From NCBI GenBank assembly GCA_005408345.1, contig SEMN01000032.1:102001-166000 (forward strand): a DNA stretch of 64,000 bases, given 5' to 3'. Shown here in pieces: positions 11,001 through 22,090 of the stretch (position 1 is the stretch's first letter; the number at the start of each line of letters is the position of its first letter). Made by a program: the position numbers and the translations under genes. This stretch comes from Macquaria australasica (Eukaryota > Chordata > Actinopteri > Centrarchiformes > Percichthyidae). The notes beneath the pieces are model-generated. The model was not told the origin of the DNA, did no database searches, and saw nothing but the letters and a program-made list of their open reading frames with translations.

Positions 11001-14000
11001 TCTTCCACTCACATCCGAACCAAATTGACAAATTGTGTGCTTCAGCTCTTGTGCTTAGAAACAAAGTGAGGCCCCTGCTGTCACCCAAACAAACACACAC
11101 TCAGCGTGATTTGCTCAAAGTTCAACAGAAGGGGGCAGGGAGAAGACAAATTGCAGTTTTTGTTAAAATATGTTGGTAGAAAGGGTGCTGAACGTCATCA
11201 TTTGAGCTAAGAAATCGCAAATGACTGTTTGGGCAGTTGTGGCTTGAGCTTGTGATTTTCAGTCCGCAGCAGATTTGCTTGCAGATACATTACGCTAATG
11301 TGACCTTAGTGAAGGCTTGCAATCCATTCATGCAATCCATCATTTCTCTAGCTGACATCTGACTGCACTCACACCCAGAGGGGACAAACGCAATAAACAA
11401 CAAAATATATTGTATTGTGCATTTACCCAGGCATCAACAAGTCTGGGGTGGAAAATACTCGGTTTATTTTACTTTCATGAGTGAATTCATTGTTTTGTTG
11501 TGAGTGGCCAAGCATGCCAGAGGTTCAAAGCAGACAAGTATAGGTTTTGCCTTTGGAGTTGTTATGACAAGGAGAATAATTGTGTCATGACTAGCATGAC
11601 ATGCAGTTCAGTCAAGGTATAAGTGTATTAGAATTCACAAGGTTCGATGGTCAGTGCTGGTCTCACAGACAAGATGCTCATCGATGCTGAAGAAACATCA
11701 ACAAACATGACAGTCAGTGGGCAAAGCTGAGCCACTCAACAAGAACACTGTGTATTGTAACACTAAGTGCCACAAAGGAAGACTCTGAACGGTTTGAATT
11801 CTTGTCCAAAGGTCCAAAAGGAAATGACTAACACTGTACGCATCTCTCAACAACTGCCAGTCAAAATAAAAGCAAATCCAGCTTTTCTGATGATATGAAT
11901 GGCTTACTTAATTGACTTAATTTTTATGTGTTACTACTTGAAACCATCAATAATTACATTGTACATTTTTCAGTAACGAGTAGTGTAAGGGATAACAATT
12001 TGAAATTTAGTAATTACATTACAGTTACTCAGAGCAGTCACACTCTGTGTCAACTTCAACATTTTTGGGGTCGCGTTTGTTTGCACTGGATTTACAGGCA
12101 GAAAGCCTCCAAGCAGCGTAAAAACCAGTGCAGATTCTGAATAAATGCACTTGTGGATATACAGATAACATATAGCCTCACTCTTACAACTGGACTCTTT
12201 TCCATAGAGCCGATTTTTAGTTGGTTTTGGACTATTTAAAGTTATTTTCTGGGCCTGCAGCACCCCAATTCCCATGCTAATGGGTGTGGTGAGACAGTTA
12301 GCCTCAACCAAAAGAGGAGAAATTTACAACATAATTGTAACTTGCTGAACACTGATTATTACTGTATTTTTGAGAAAGAAAAATATATCCACATTGTCAG
12401 GGGCAACTCATTTTTATACCGATCTAGTATTTACACATTACTTCTTAAAAAATAATATAGGAACCTCGTGTTTCCCATTGGAAAAAGAACTGTGTTCTAA
12501 TGATCCACTGAGTGAGTGAGTCCATTCTCCACTTCATTATCTCTGTTTCTGGCTGATGAGGCTCTTCAATAAATGCATAAACATCAATTGTCTTCTGTTA
12601 AATTAAAAAAAACGTTTAAAATCACAAAACATGGTCTAACTGGTCTAATCAACCAAATACTGTACGTCTCTATTTAGAAGAAAGTATGATTGTAAAATAA
12701 AGCTAATCTACATAGAAGACTGGAACAAAAGTAAAGGTAGACAGAGAAAAAACCAGAGCCTCCAGTGAAACAGCTCAGTTTGTCTATTTGTTTCAAATTG
12801 CGAGCCCTCATGTACTTGTACTCTTCATGTCATGTACTTTTTATAACAAACTGGTTTCCCCTTAGCTTTGCTTGCTTGAGTATGAATAAGAGAGTTGGGG
12901 AACTGCAGGAACTTTCAATTTCCCTAATTTAAATGTCTAAAAGAATTTGTCCAATAACTAAATTACTGTAAATTAGCAGCCACAACTCTTGCAAGGTCAC
13001 TGACTATGTGTGCTTTTCAGTCTGTGCCATTTATGTATTTCTTCAGTATCCTCATTTAACACACAAACAGATGGAGGAACAGATTCTTTGATGGTTGAGT
13101 GTCTCAGATTCAGCTGGTGCTTGATACTCGGTACTGTGGGAGGCTTATTGACATTGCTTACTTTGAATACTGATTCAGTTCATCAAGACAGGTCAAACAC
13201 TCTTTAACCCTGTCACTCTCCCCACCGCTCTTAAAATCCACTACAGGCCTGTCAGCTCTAATTGAGAATCAACAAGCTTTCTGCACGAGAGGATTCATAT
13301 GCTTATGCATGTGTGTTCGTCAGATTGCAGACCTTACTTTGTAAATCAAGAGGCCTTAAGGTTGTGCAAGGCAGAGATGAGAGGGTCACTTGTGGATTGA
13401 TGGTATTGAAAAGTAGCAGTTGAACCAGATGGAGTAATCTGCAAAAATGCTAAAGCATGGATTATCCCCTTATATCTGAGACCCACCGACCTTGCAAATG
13501 TACAGTTATGGGGGCTTGAAATATAGGATTTTAATGTATTTTTTAAGACAACATAGTATTTGAGCCTCTGTGGGTTCAAGCTGCTGCAACCTGGATTAAA
13601 CGCAACATTAGTACAATACGAGAAGTAAAGAAAAAGTAAAGTTTGCAATAAAATGGCACAATCATTCTACTTAACTAATATATTTTTTTAAATATTATAT
13701 ACTGTATACAGTTCTTAAGTTATCACTATGCTAATGAGGTATAAAATCAATACTGTATCATTTCTGCAAAATGAAATTGGTTGGGTATAATTTGGCAATG
13801 TTCACAAATCCCAATCAACAAATTGTCTTAACCTGTGCCTCAAAAACTGACTCTAGAAACTTAAATATGACAATCCAATGTACATGATCACATTCTTAAA
13901 CATTTTAGATTTATGAAAATGTAAATTTGTTAAAAAGGCTCATCATCCTTGATTATTGTTCACAACTCTGTTATTATGAAAACTTTAATTTCATGCTAAT

Positions 14001-14849
14001 CCATCAAAACAAAACAAATATTATATTATATTATAATTACATTGGTGAAATTTCTTCTCTGGTTGTTTTCCCTCAGGGCTGATGACTGAGACTATTTGGG
14101 AAGTTGAATTGAATAATCTGGTTAGGGTAAGAGGCCAAACACTGTTGCATGCAAACTTTGGGAAATGAAAAATAATGAGCAGTGCAGTGAGATTTCTGTA
14201 TAAAGAGACCAGTATATATTTCTGAATGTCAGTGACATGCATGATTCCCCTCATGTCAGGCCAATTAAAATGAAAGGATGAAGAGAGACCTTCAGCTAAA
14301 ACAGCCTGCGGGGAAATCAATCAAAATATAAGTAACAGACAGTTTTTGGCTGGATTATCTATTTATGGTGCCAGTTAATATATTGTAGCTTTGCAGGCAG
14401 TTTCCCCCCTGGACTTTATGACAGCTGAGCTTGGTTGTGTGGGACCTAGCTGCACTTGAACACACCCCAAAGACCACAGAGGATGACCTTGCAATCTGTT
14501 ACCTGAAAACAACTTCAGCGATACTGTCGTTTACTAGTAAAGCCTTTGTTGCACCTGATATTAACATATATGTATTCTATGGGTCATTTTATTGCAAGGA
14601 GAGAGAAACTTTATACGTGTAGCTAACTTGAATTAGTTTGTCATTAATGGGTATAAAGGATGTGTTCTTTAATGAATCTGAGGAGCTGGTGGTAGAGAGA
14701 GAAAACTACAGTGTCATTGATTGTTCAAGGATCTCAATCTAACACCTGGCAGGAATACCAAGGCATTAAGGAACTGGGCCTTAAGACATTTGATTGAATT
14801 GCAGGTTGAAGGTCACTATACAGGCCACAGTGCACATGTGTTCATCATA
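11001..14849. other. Gene-free stretch
   Basis: No gene can be supported. The sequence is ordinary AT-rich fish intergenic DNA with short unrecognised open frames. Possible repeat fragments are present but I could not delimit any of them. Confidence 0.5.
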
Positions 14850-14857
14850 TTCAGTGA

Positions 14858-15727
14858 CAGTGGTGGAGGAAGTATTTAGATCCTTTACTTCAGTAAAAGT
14901 ACTAATACTACACTGTAATAATACTCTGTACAAGTAAAAGTCCTGGATTGAAAATGTTACTTAAAAAGTAAAAGTACTCAATGCAGAAAAACGGTCGCTG
15001 TGACTGTTATATTATATAATTATATATATATTATATCATTAGATTATTATTACTCGTGCAGTCATGTAAAAGCAGGATTTTACTGTTGTAGTTGGTTGAG
15101 ATGGAGCAAAAATTTAACTATTTTGTATCGGACTGCAACTAATGATTATCTTCATTATGGATGAATCTGCTGATCATTTTTTCGATTAATTGATGGATTG
15201 ATTGGTTTGTAAAAAGTCCAAAAATAGTGAGAAATGCCGTCACAATTACTCAAAGTGGCACCTTCACAATGCTTGTTTTGTCCAACCAATAGTCCAAACC
15301 TTAAAAATTATTAAAAATGTTTCAAAATTATTTCAAATAATTAAAAGGAAAAGCAGCAAATCCTCACATTTGTGAAGCTGGAACCGATTAACCCGATTAG
15401 AAAACGATTATCAAAATAGTTATTAATACATTTTCTGTCAATCAATTAATTGATTAATCTAATAATCATTTCAGCTGTACTTGTATAAACTGTTGGGTAG
15501 TTTATAACAAGTTCTTCATACGTCTTGTATGAAAAAAATCTTAATTTGTAAAATAACTAGTAACTAAAGCTAAATGTAGTGGAGTAAAAAGTAAAGTATC
15601 TCTCTCTGAATTGTGGTGGAGTAGAATTAGAAAGTGACATGAATAGAAAAGACTACACGTACCTCGAATGATTACTTACTGTAAGTACAGTACTTGAGTA
15701 AATGTACTTAGTTACATTCCACCACTG
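14858..15727. mobile_element. hAT-type non-autonomous element, 870 bp, with 8-bp target duplication
   Basis: The ends are CAGTGGTGGA (14858-14867) and TCCACCACTG (15718-15727), a perfect 10-bp terminal inverted repeat. The flanking bases are TTCAGTGA on both sides (14850-14857 and 15728-15735), a perfect 8-bp target-site duplication, which is the signature of hAT transposons. The outer parts carry 'agtaaaagtactaata' and 'gtacttgagtaaatgtactta', typical of an abundant fish non-autonomous hAT family. There is no transposase. A second element occupies the middle (15131-15480). Confidence 0.9.
15131..15480. mobile_element. Second non-autonomous element nested in the hAT element
   Basis: It starts 'gactgcaactaatgatta' and ends 'aataatcatttcagctgtac', imperfect inverted ends of a well-known fish family whose copies usually start 'ggctgcaactaacgatta' (from memory). 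Its interior 'aaaagcagcaaatcctcaca' also fits that family. The flanks TTGTATCG (15123-15130) and TTGTATAA (15481-15488) match at 6 of 8 positions, a decayed 8-bp target duplication. It must have inserted after the host element. Confidence 0.7.
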
Positions 15728-15735
15728 TTCAGTGA

Positions 15736-18275
15736 TTCCATTAAGCGTATTAGACAATGTGCATGTACATTAGTCAGCTGGATCTATTAGTTGGTCTTCC
15801 AGTCAGTGGCCACTCTAATGGATTTAGCTGAGTTCAATTTGATAAAACAGATTTTCAAGGGGAAATGAGAGCGTAGTTTATGATACTTAGGATCAACGGA
15901 GGCCATTGTGATGATTGAGTAAGCTGGTCAACTCCTTGTTCTAAATTGCGAAAGCAGTGTGTGTAGTGTGGCACAATCGATTGACTTAAGGGACGTGTGC
16001 ACTTTATTCGTTGCAGTTGTCAAAGTGGTGGTGATTGTGAAAGGGGGTCTGTGGCTGTTTGTGGCAGTCTTCAGGTGTAGTGGACACCTGACAACACAGA
16101 GTCAAAGTTGACCATCAACGTTTCCAAGAACAAAACAAACAGAACTGGCACGAATATTGTAACTGATGTAATAACACTTTTTTTCCCCTTTCAAAATTAA
16201 CTTAGTACAATTTACTATGATAAAAGTAATTTAAGCACGTGTTACAAACCTTACCACCCACCTGAGGTGATGATAGTTATGTATGTCTTGGTAATTTGTT
16301 TTAAAGTTATTTGTTGGGGTAATTACAGGGGGAATTTGTTTCTGTTTCAGATAATGATTACAAATTTCTTTGGGTGAAAACAGATTTAGTTGTGGCCTCA
16401 TGCATCACTGGTTTTAATTAAAATGCAGAGAAGTTCTCAAATGATTAATCATAATTCAGAGTTCCCCTTAGCTTTGCTCCTTCACAGAGTCTCTAACAGG
16501 AGTTGGTTTGGAGTGAGAGCCTCAGCAGGCACCTCTTCCAACCTCAACGGCGTACAGCGTTCTAGTTTGTTCTTTCTATTTCTGAAACAATACACAGGAG
16601 CTTTAAGACAAGGCGTACAATTAGTATATGTTAACAAGGGGAGGTTACACGTTCAATGAACAAGTTAATTGCTTTTTTACTCTTATGAGGAATGCCTTAG
16701 ATCTCTTGTTGTATCTTCTCTGGCAAATGAAAAAGCTGCTCAGTGGCAGAATGATGATGATAACAAAACACATTCTGACTTGTTAAAGCGAGTCACCTTT
16801 AGCTGAGACTGAGTTGGAAAGGTGAAGGTAACAGGCAGGATGGAATATCAACTATTGCTGGGTTTAAAGTTGAAAGAATTAATTGGGTATAGAAATTGAA
16901 GAGTTAAAAAGATGTTTCTTTCTTTATAGATATTTTTCACTTGTAATGAGAATAATAATAAGCAAAATCGAATAGCAATGAAGGGTCAACAGAGCAGTGC
17001 CACTGGAGCAGGATTTCACTGTTTCTTAGTTGCAAACAAACAGGAAGCTTAGTATCCTGGTCATCTGTGATTCTCCAACAGGCGTTTTTAGTACTAGAAT
17101 ACTGGCTGTGAATGTGTGTTTGTGTGTGTGTGTGTGTTTATGAAGCCTATGGACGAAGTCCAGAGAAAGGCCATCTGTTACGATCTCACCTTGCCTATCT
17201 CTCCCTTTCCAAACCCCTGCTGTTTACCCTCCCACGGCATACTCCTGCTTCTATCTCTCAATAACCATATTAACTACTGCCTGCCTGTAAAAACGAATGG
17301 AAATGACAAGCTTTCATACTGATGTAACTAATGGGGGCTGAGGAGGACCAGATGTGTTCAGATTTCCAACGTGGAAACATAGACTTAAAGCTGAACTTTG
17401 TGTCTTTGAGTCTTATTATATACGATTTGATTAGCATTTATGCCAATTCAAAGGCAACTGAGTTTGCTGTTGTAGTCTGGAAGGTGTTTTTGCCAGTTAG
17501 AGGTTTCATCACTTCTACAGCTCATCCACTAATCCCATCTTCAAAACTAAAAACAGCAAATCCAGTTGCCTTTGACTTAGAATTGCATTTCTTGTAAGTT
17601 TATTAAACTTCTTGCTATTTTGGGTAAGGACAACTAAACAATATATAGTAACTATAAGACTAGGAATTGAGTACAGCCTACATTAAAAAGCCAAGAAAAT
17701 TAGTTCAACTAAGTTTATTGAAGTCAGCCTATGAATTACATCTGACTTGATTAAATTGAGTAAAATGTAAGAGAACTGCGCTGAAAATTGAGTTGTATCA
17801 ACTGTAATAGTACTTTATTTATTTATTTATTTATTTTACATTTTTACCAACTCTTTTTGTGTGTATTGCATAAAATTTACATGGAATAATTAATAGGTAG
17901 AATTAACACATTTCACATTTTAACAAACACAATGAAATAGAAAAATAATTTATCTTTAAAAACCAGATACATTAAGTAATTCTGATTGGTATCACTAACT
18001 TCCTGTAACACAACAGAGTACATTTTAGCATTATTTAAACTTAAACATGTAGACTCAGATGTTCCCCTTAGCTCTATGGAGCATTTTAGTGTTTTTCAGC
18101 TCATTGTTTTAGTTTTCCAGCAACATTACTGTTTTGGTTCACTCATCACTCTCATCAGCTTCACTCAGTTAAAAGGAGAGTTCATTTTGGCCTTACATTC
18201 GCCAGGTGGCCAGAAGCACAACTCCAAATAAATGCTCTATATCTGCTAGGCAACTGCTTGCTAACTTGTTATCCA
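15736..18275. other. Gene-free stretch with repeat fragments
   Basis: No gene can be supported. A TTTA tandem repeat lies near 17815-17836. The text around 18,060-18,240 ('ccagaagcacaactccaaataaatgc') resembles the family of the 7463-7905 element. A GC-richer patch near 16.44-16.57 kb is unassigned. Confidence 0.5.
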
Positions 18276-18408
18276 TATAGACCCTTTTACAGCCGATGTC
18301 ATCAAAAATATGCGCACGCATTTCTGCAGCGGAAGTGGCATTTTCCCCCAGCCACCCAGACGAGTTAGCAAGTTTTAAACATTGAATTAAAAGTGTTACC
18401 AGCATCAA

Positions 18409-18537
18409 AATGTCTGGCTGTTGCCTGTTCGGTTGTCAGAATTGATATCCTCAAGTTCTACAGAATTCCAACAGGATCACAACCGTTTCAGAGCAACCAG
18501 CGGCGTCTATGGCTGCAAGCTATTAAACGTGTTGACT
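18409..18537 (+). pseudogene. Broken THAP domain fragment of a transposase
   Basis: The frame from ATG at 18410 reads MSGCCLFGCQN and then hits TGA. Continuing from 'gatatcctcaag' in another frame gives KFYRIPTGSQPF, then RRLWLQAIKR, ending at a stop. These are the opening C-x2-4-C zinc ligands and the 'FxRFP...RRxxWxxAI' core of THAP domains, split by a frameshift and a stop. It cannot make a working protein. It lies about 120 bases inside the left inverted repeat of the surrounding element. Confidence 0.6.
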
Positions 18538-18974
18538 AGCACCCACTTTATATCCAATATATATGTTTTAATGTTATGACCAGGGCTTGAAATTAACAGT
18601 TGCTCTCAGCCAAATTTTGTCTGTGGCTAAGAAGTCTGTAAATTCTTGACATTTTAGCATGTATCCAACCGAAGCTCAATCAGGTTTTGACTGCAAATAA
18701 ACAATATTGCCACTGTGTGTAATTCATGAAAAAGTTAGTTTCATGCCCTGGTTAAGGGGAGAAAATGACAGTAAAACAGAAGCAGAATTCACGTTTGCAT
18801 AACAACTATATCATTGAGCTCTGGACTATGCTAGCTAGCAAGTCAACGACACAAAATACTACTTACCCTGCCATGCAGGTACAATTCGCTGTTAGGACGT
18901 AGTTTTCTGCTTTGTTAATTATAACCCAAGTCTCATACATAGTAGTCTTGTGTCCTTGACTTTGACTGGGGAGT

Positions 18975-19265
18975 CTATGTCATGATATTTGACGTTCTGT
19001 ACATGACATGACCACAGATAACGTAGTCGTAAGCATCTAGTGACTTGTATGCTCGTAGTTTCTCGCTGGTGAACACGCTACGTTTTTCCATCAAATACGT
19101 GTATATATCTGGCCACTGAATATTGGGCCACTTGCTAATGTCTTCTACCCACACAGTAACAGCACACGGATCTGGAATTCGGTCACCATTTGTCAAAGTC
19201 AGTTTGTTTAGGTAGCCTTCGCAATCTTTGTTTGAGTAATGCCCTTCCATAGCTTGACAAGCCAA
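18975..19265 (-). pseudogene. Fragment of transposon-encoded SWIM/YqaJ-type protein
   Basis: A 96-codon frame on the - strand with no ATG at its head (it opens with TTG). It contains IPDPCAVTVWVEDISKWP, then WPDIYTYLMEK and LRAYKSLDAYDYVICGHV. I recognise this pattern from fish proteins that carry a SWIM finger and a YqaJ-type nuclease and are encoded by ISL2EU transposons. The SWIM and nuclease parts are absent, so it is a truncated remnant. It faces inward from the right inverted repeat. Confidence 0.55.
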
Positions 19266-19323
19266 AATGCACGCGCATGCTTACGTTCATCATCATTGTT
19301 TACAAACTGTAAAAGGGCCTATA

Positions 19324-20980
19324 CACTTAGAAACTGCTTATATGTTAGAGTTGTGTTTGGCTTGTTTCTGCTGCCTGTACGTAGCTAAATATCTGTTTTA
19401 ATGTAAGCTAAACGTCATAAAAAAAACATTCCAGTCCAGTTTTAATAGATTACTAGTGGCTGTTCATCTTCTAATCACCACACTTACTGGGCTGTGCTGT
19501 CATCTGCTTCTCCAACAGTAGTGGGAAACTTCATGGATTTTATAACATTTGCCATCACCACTGATTCAGCGATTGCTTGGCTGTGTTCTTCAGGTAAATT
19601 GTTAAATATATAGAAATATACATACAGCATGTTCCTGTGCCAGTTAGCTTAGTCACTCCACTGGTTTTCCATGTCGTTGAGTTGAATCATACCCCCATTC
19701 CCCACCATACCTGCCCAATAACAAGCTAACTCACTCTTCGAGCTGCTGGGTTTCTATACATCAGCTTATTTGTGCCTGTAATTATAAGCTCCAGTAAAAC
19801 CCATTGGCCAGGAATTGTTCTGTAAATAACCGCAGAAACTGCTGTATTGTCACACAAAAGTCAGTGAAGAGATTAATAACAGAAGTACATACTGTAGAAC
19901 TCCACGATAATTGCTCTCAGGGGGGATTCAACTTGGTGTACGTGTGTGTGTGAGAGAGAGAGGGTGAGACAGAGAGAGAGACGGGAAAGACAGCCTATGA
20001 ATACAGCGAGGGCAGCTGCAAGTAAATCAAAGCAGAGCCACATTTATCACTGAGGCTGAAACGTAATTAGGCTGTTGTAGCGAGGGCAGGCATATTCTCC
20101 AATGACAGACATATGCACAGACATTTACAGCTTCATTCTAGCCAGGAACCATCCTGGAGGTTATGCTATAAAGCAACACATCCTTCATCTACAGTATGCT
20201 GGGTGTGCATGTTTTGTTTGTGAAGCACTGTGCAGTATGTGTCTTTATGTGCATTATCATGTGGGCTGATTGGACTTCTACACTTACACTTGAGTGAGGA
20301 CGTTTTTGCAAAGTCAGGTATAATGTGGGGTTTACATTGGGGTAAGCACTGCACATTGATTATGTAGTACAGATGTTTAAGGTTAGAGTTAATGGCACAG
20401 GCTTGGATGTCAGTGGAGGGATCTCACAAGGACACAAGTACAACTACTGTATGTGTGTATGTGTAAGTTTGCACTCACTCTTAATTAAGCCGGTCCCATG
20501 GGTGCAGTGATCTTCCCAATGGAGGCTTTTCACAGTGTGGATTGTGCAGGTTAGAGCGGCTATTGTACTCTTATGGAGGAATCAGCAATGAACTCATCCA
20601 ACACAAACTGTTATTTTTGAGCAATGGGTGTGACCTTTTAAAACTGAATGGATGTCTCAGCTTTAAACCTGGCATGCAGTGCTGCTGCAGTCACATTCAT
20701 TTAAGCCATGTCCACTCTAATGTGGATAAATGTGATCGCGCCATTTATGTGTTCAAAGCTTCTCTTTCACACCAGCGTTGTCTAAAAGTTTGCCATTAGC
20801 AATGAAATGCCACAAAACAATGATTGAAAACAATGACTTTAAACCGCTTTTATTGGCATGTGTATGCCACTTGAGCCAGGATCACCTTTGCACTGTTTAT
20901 ACCAAGGCTTACTAATTATTAGCCATGCTAGCGGTATGGCTCTGGGGATGGCATTGTTGGTCTGTCAGTCTATCACTTTG
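19324..20980. other. Gene-free stretch
   Basis: No gene can be supported. A TG/AG-rich low-complexity patch lies near 19941-19980. Nothing else is recognisable. Confidence 0.5.
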
Positions 20981-20984
20981 GTCC

Positions 20985-21640
20985 AGACTGAAGAACTCAA
21001 CAACTACTTGACGGATTGCCATGACATTTTGTACGGAGATTCATGGTTCCCAGACAATGTATCCCACTGACTTTGGTAATCCCCCAACTTTTCCTCTAAC
21101 ACCACCGTGGGGTTGACATTTGTGGTCCAGAGGGAAATATCTTGACAACTATTTGATGAACTGCCATGAAATACATTACAGATTTTTTTATGCTGCCAGC
21201 TGGATAAATTCTAATGACTTTGGTGATCTCCTGACTTTTCCTCTAGCGCCACCAGCAGGTCAGTGGTTTCACTTCTTCAGTGAAATATCTCAACATCTAC
21301 TTGATAGGTTGGCACAAACCATTCTTGGTTCCCTGATGATGTATTCTAGGGACTTTGGTGATCCTCTGACTTTTCCTCAATAGTAGCGCCACCATGAGGT
21401 TGACATTTGTGTTTTTTATTGAAATCTCTCAACTCAACCATTGGATGGATTGAAGAGAGTTTTATTAAAGATATTCATGGTCCCCAAAGGAAGATTTGTA
21501 ATAACTTTCATCTTGCACCATCATCAGGTTAAAATTTCAGTTTGCCCAATACTTTGGTTTATGACCAAATACCTGCAAAAGTCATGACATTCCCATCAGC
21601 CCCAGCTGTCCTTTCTGTTTAGCATGTTAGCATGCTGCTG
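20985..21640 (+). repeat. Fish interspersed repeat built of about 120-bp tandem units (copy 1)
   Basis: Diverged units repeat the order 'aactcaacaactacttg', 'gattgccatgacattttg', 'ttcatggttcccagac', 'gactttggtgatc', 'cttttcctctagcgccacc' and 'aggttgacatttgtgg' several times, then run into 'aggttaaaatttcagtttg' and 'catgttagcatgctg'. The same order occurs at 27.3-27.9 kb. I know this as a very common teleost repeat; its class is unclear to me. Confidence 0.7.
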
Positions 21641-21814
21641 TTCCCAAGTACAGCCACTAGAAGGCTGACTCAGTCTTGTTAATTTATGTCTAATTGGTGT
21701 TTACAGAGAAAGTGTGAGGAACAGATTGCACTAGCAAGTCAAATTTTTTTCTTTCTCAAAAGATGTTTGTATAGGTGTTTAGGTGAACAGGTGAACAGTA
21801 AAGGAATTGTAGCC

Positions 21815-22090
21815 CTCCCGCAATTTTAGGACAATGATCCTAAACATAGAGACAAGGAAGCCAGGGAATTTTTAAGTCAAACTGAAATGTTTTTGACTGG
21901 CCAAGTCATTCATCTGACATCAGTCCAGCTGAGCTTGTGTTTCGCCTGCTGAAGACGAGACTGAAGCCAAAAAGCTCCAAAATGAGCAGTCGTGAAAATG
22001 GTAGCAATGCAGGCCAGTCAGAGCGTCACCATATACACCTCAGACTTCAGCCAGTCATTGACTACAAATATTTTGAAATCCTGAAAGTAA
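21815..22090 (+). pseudogene. Tc1-like transposase C-terminal remnant
   Basis: Conceptual translation begins NDPKHRDKEAREFLSQ, which matches the second catalytic Asp region of Tc1 transposases (usually DNDPKHTSK). After a frameshift it reads LVFRLLKTRLKPKS, matching the stretch after the third catalytic acidic residue (PIEHxFHLLKTRLK), and ends with LQPVIDYK. Frameshifts and stops make it a dead copy. No inverted terminal repeats could be placed around it. Confidence 0.7.

Larger units (their letters stand above)
18276..19323. mobile_element. Decayed THAP-type (ISL2EU-like) DNA transposon remnant, about 1.05 kb
   Basis: The ends TATAGACCCTTTTACAG (18276-18292) and CTGTAAAAGGGCCTATA (19307-19323) are inverted repeats with one mismatch. 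Just inside the left end is a broken THAP zinc-finger start reading right. Just inside the right end is a fragment reading left that resembles the second protein (the SWIM/YqaJ-linked type) of ISL2EU transposons. Two inward-facing fragments at the two ends, with almost nothing between, fit an internally deleted two-gene element. The ISL2EU assignment is from memory of the family's two-protein layout. Other THAP-carrying superfamilies such as P and Kolobok remain possible for the THAP part. Confidence 0.6.

Noticed and set aside
9812..11008. Several long open frames of Tyr-Ile or Cys-Val repeats
   Set aside because: They are produced by AT and AC microsatellites, not by genes.
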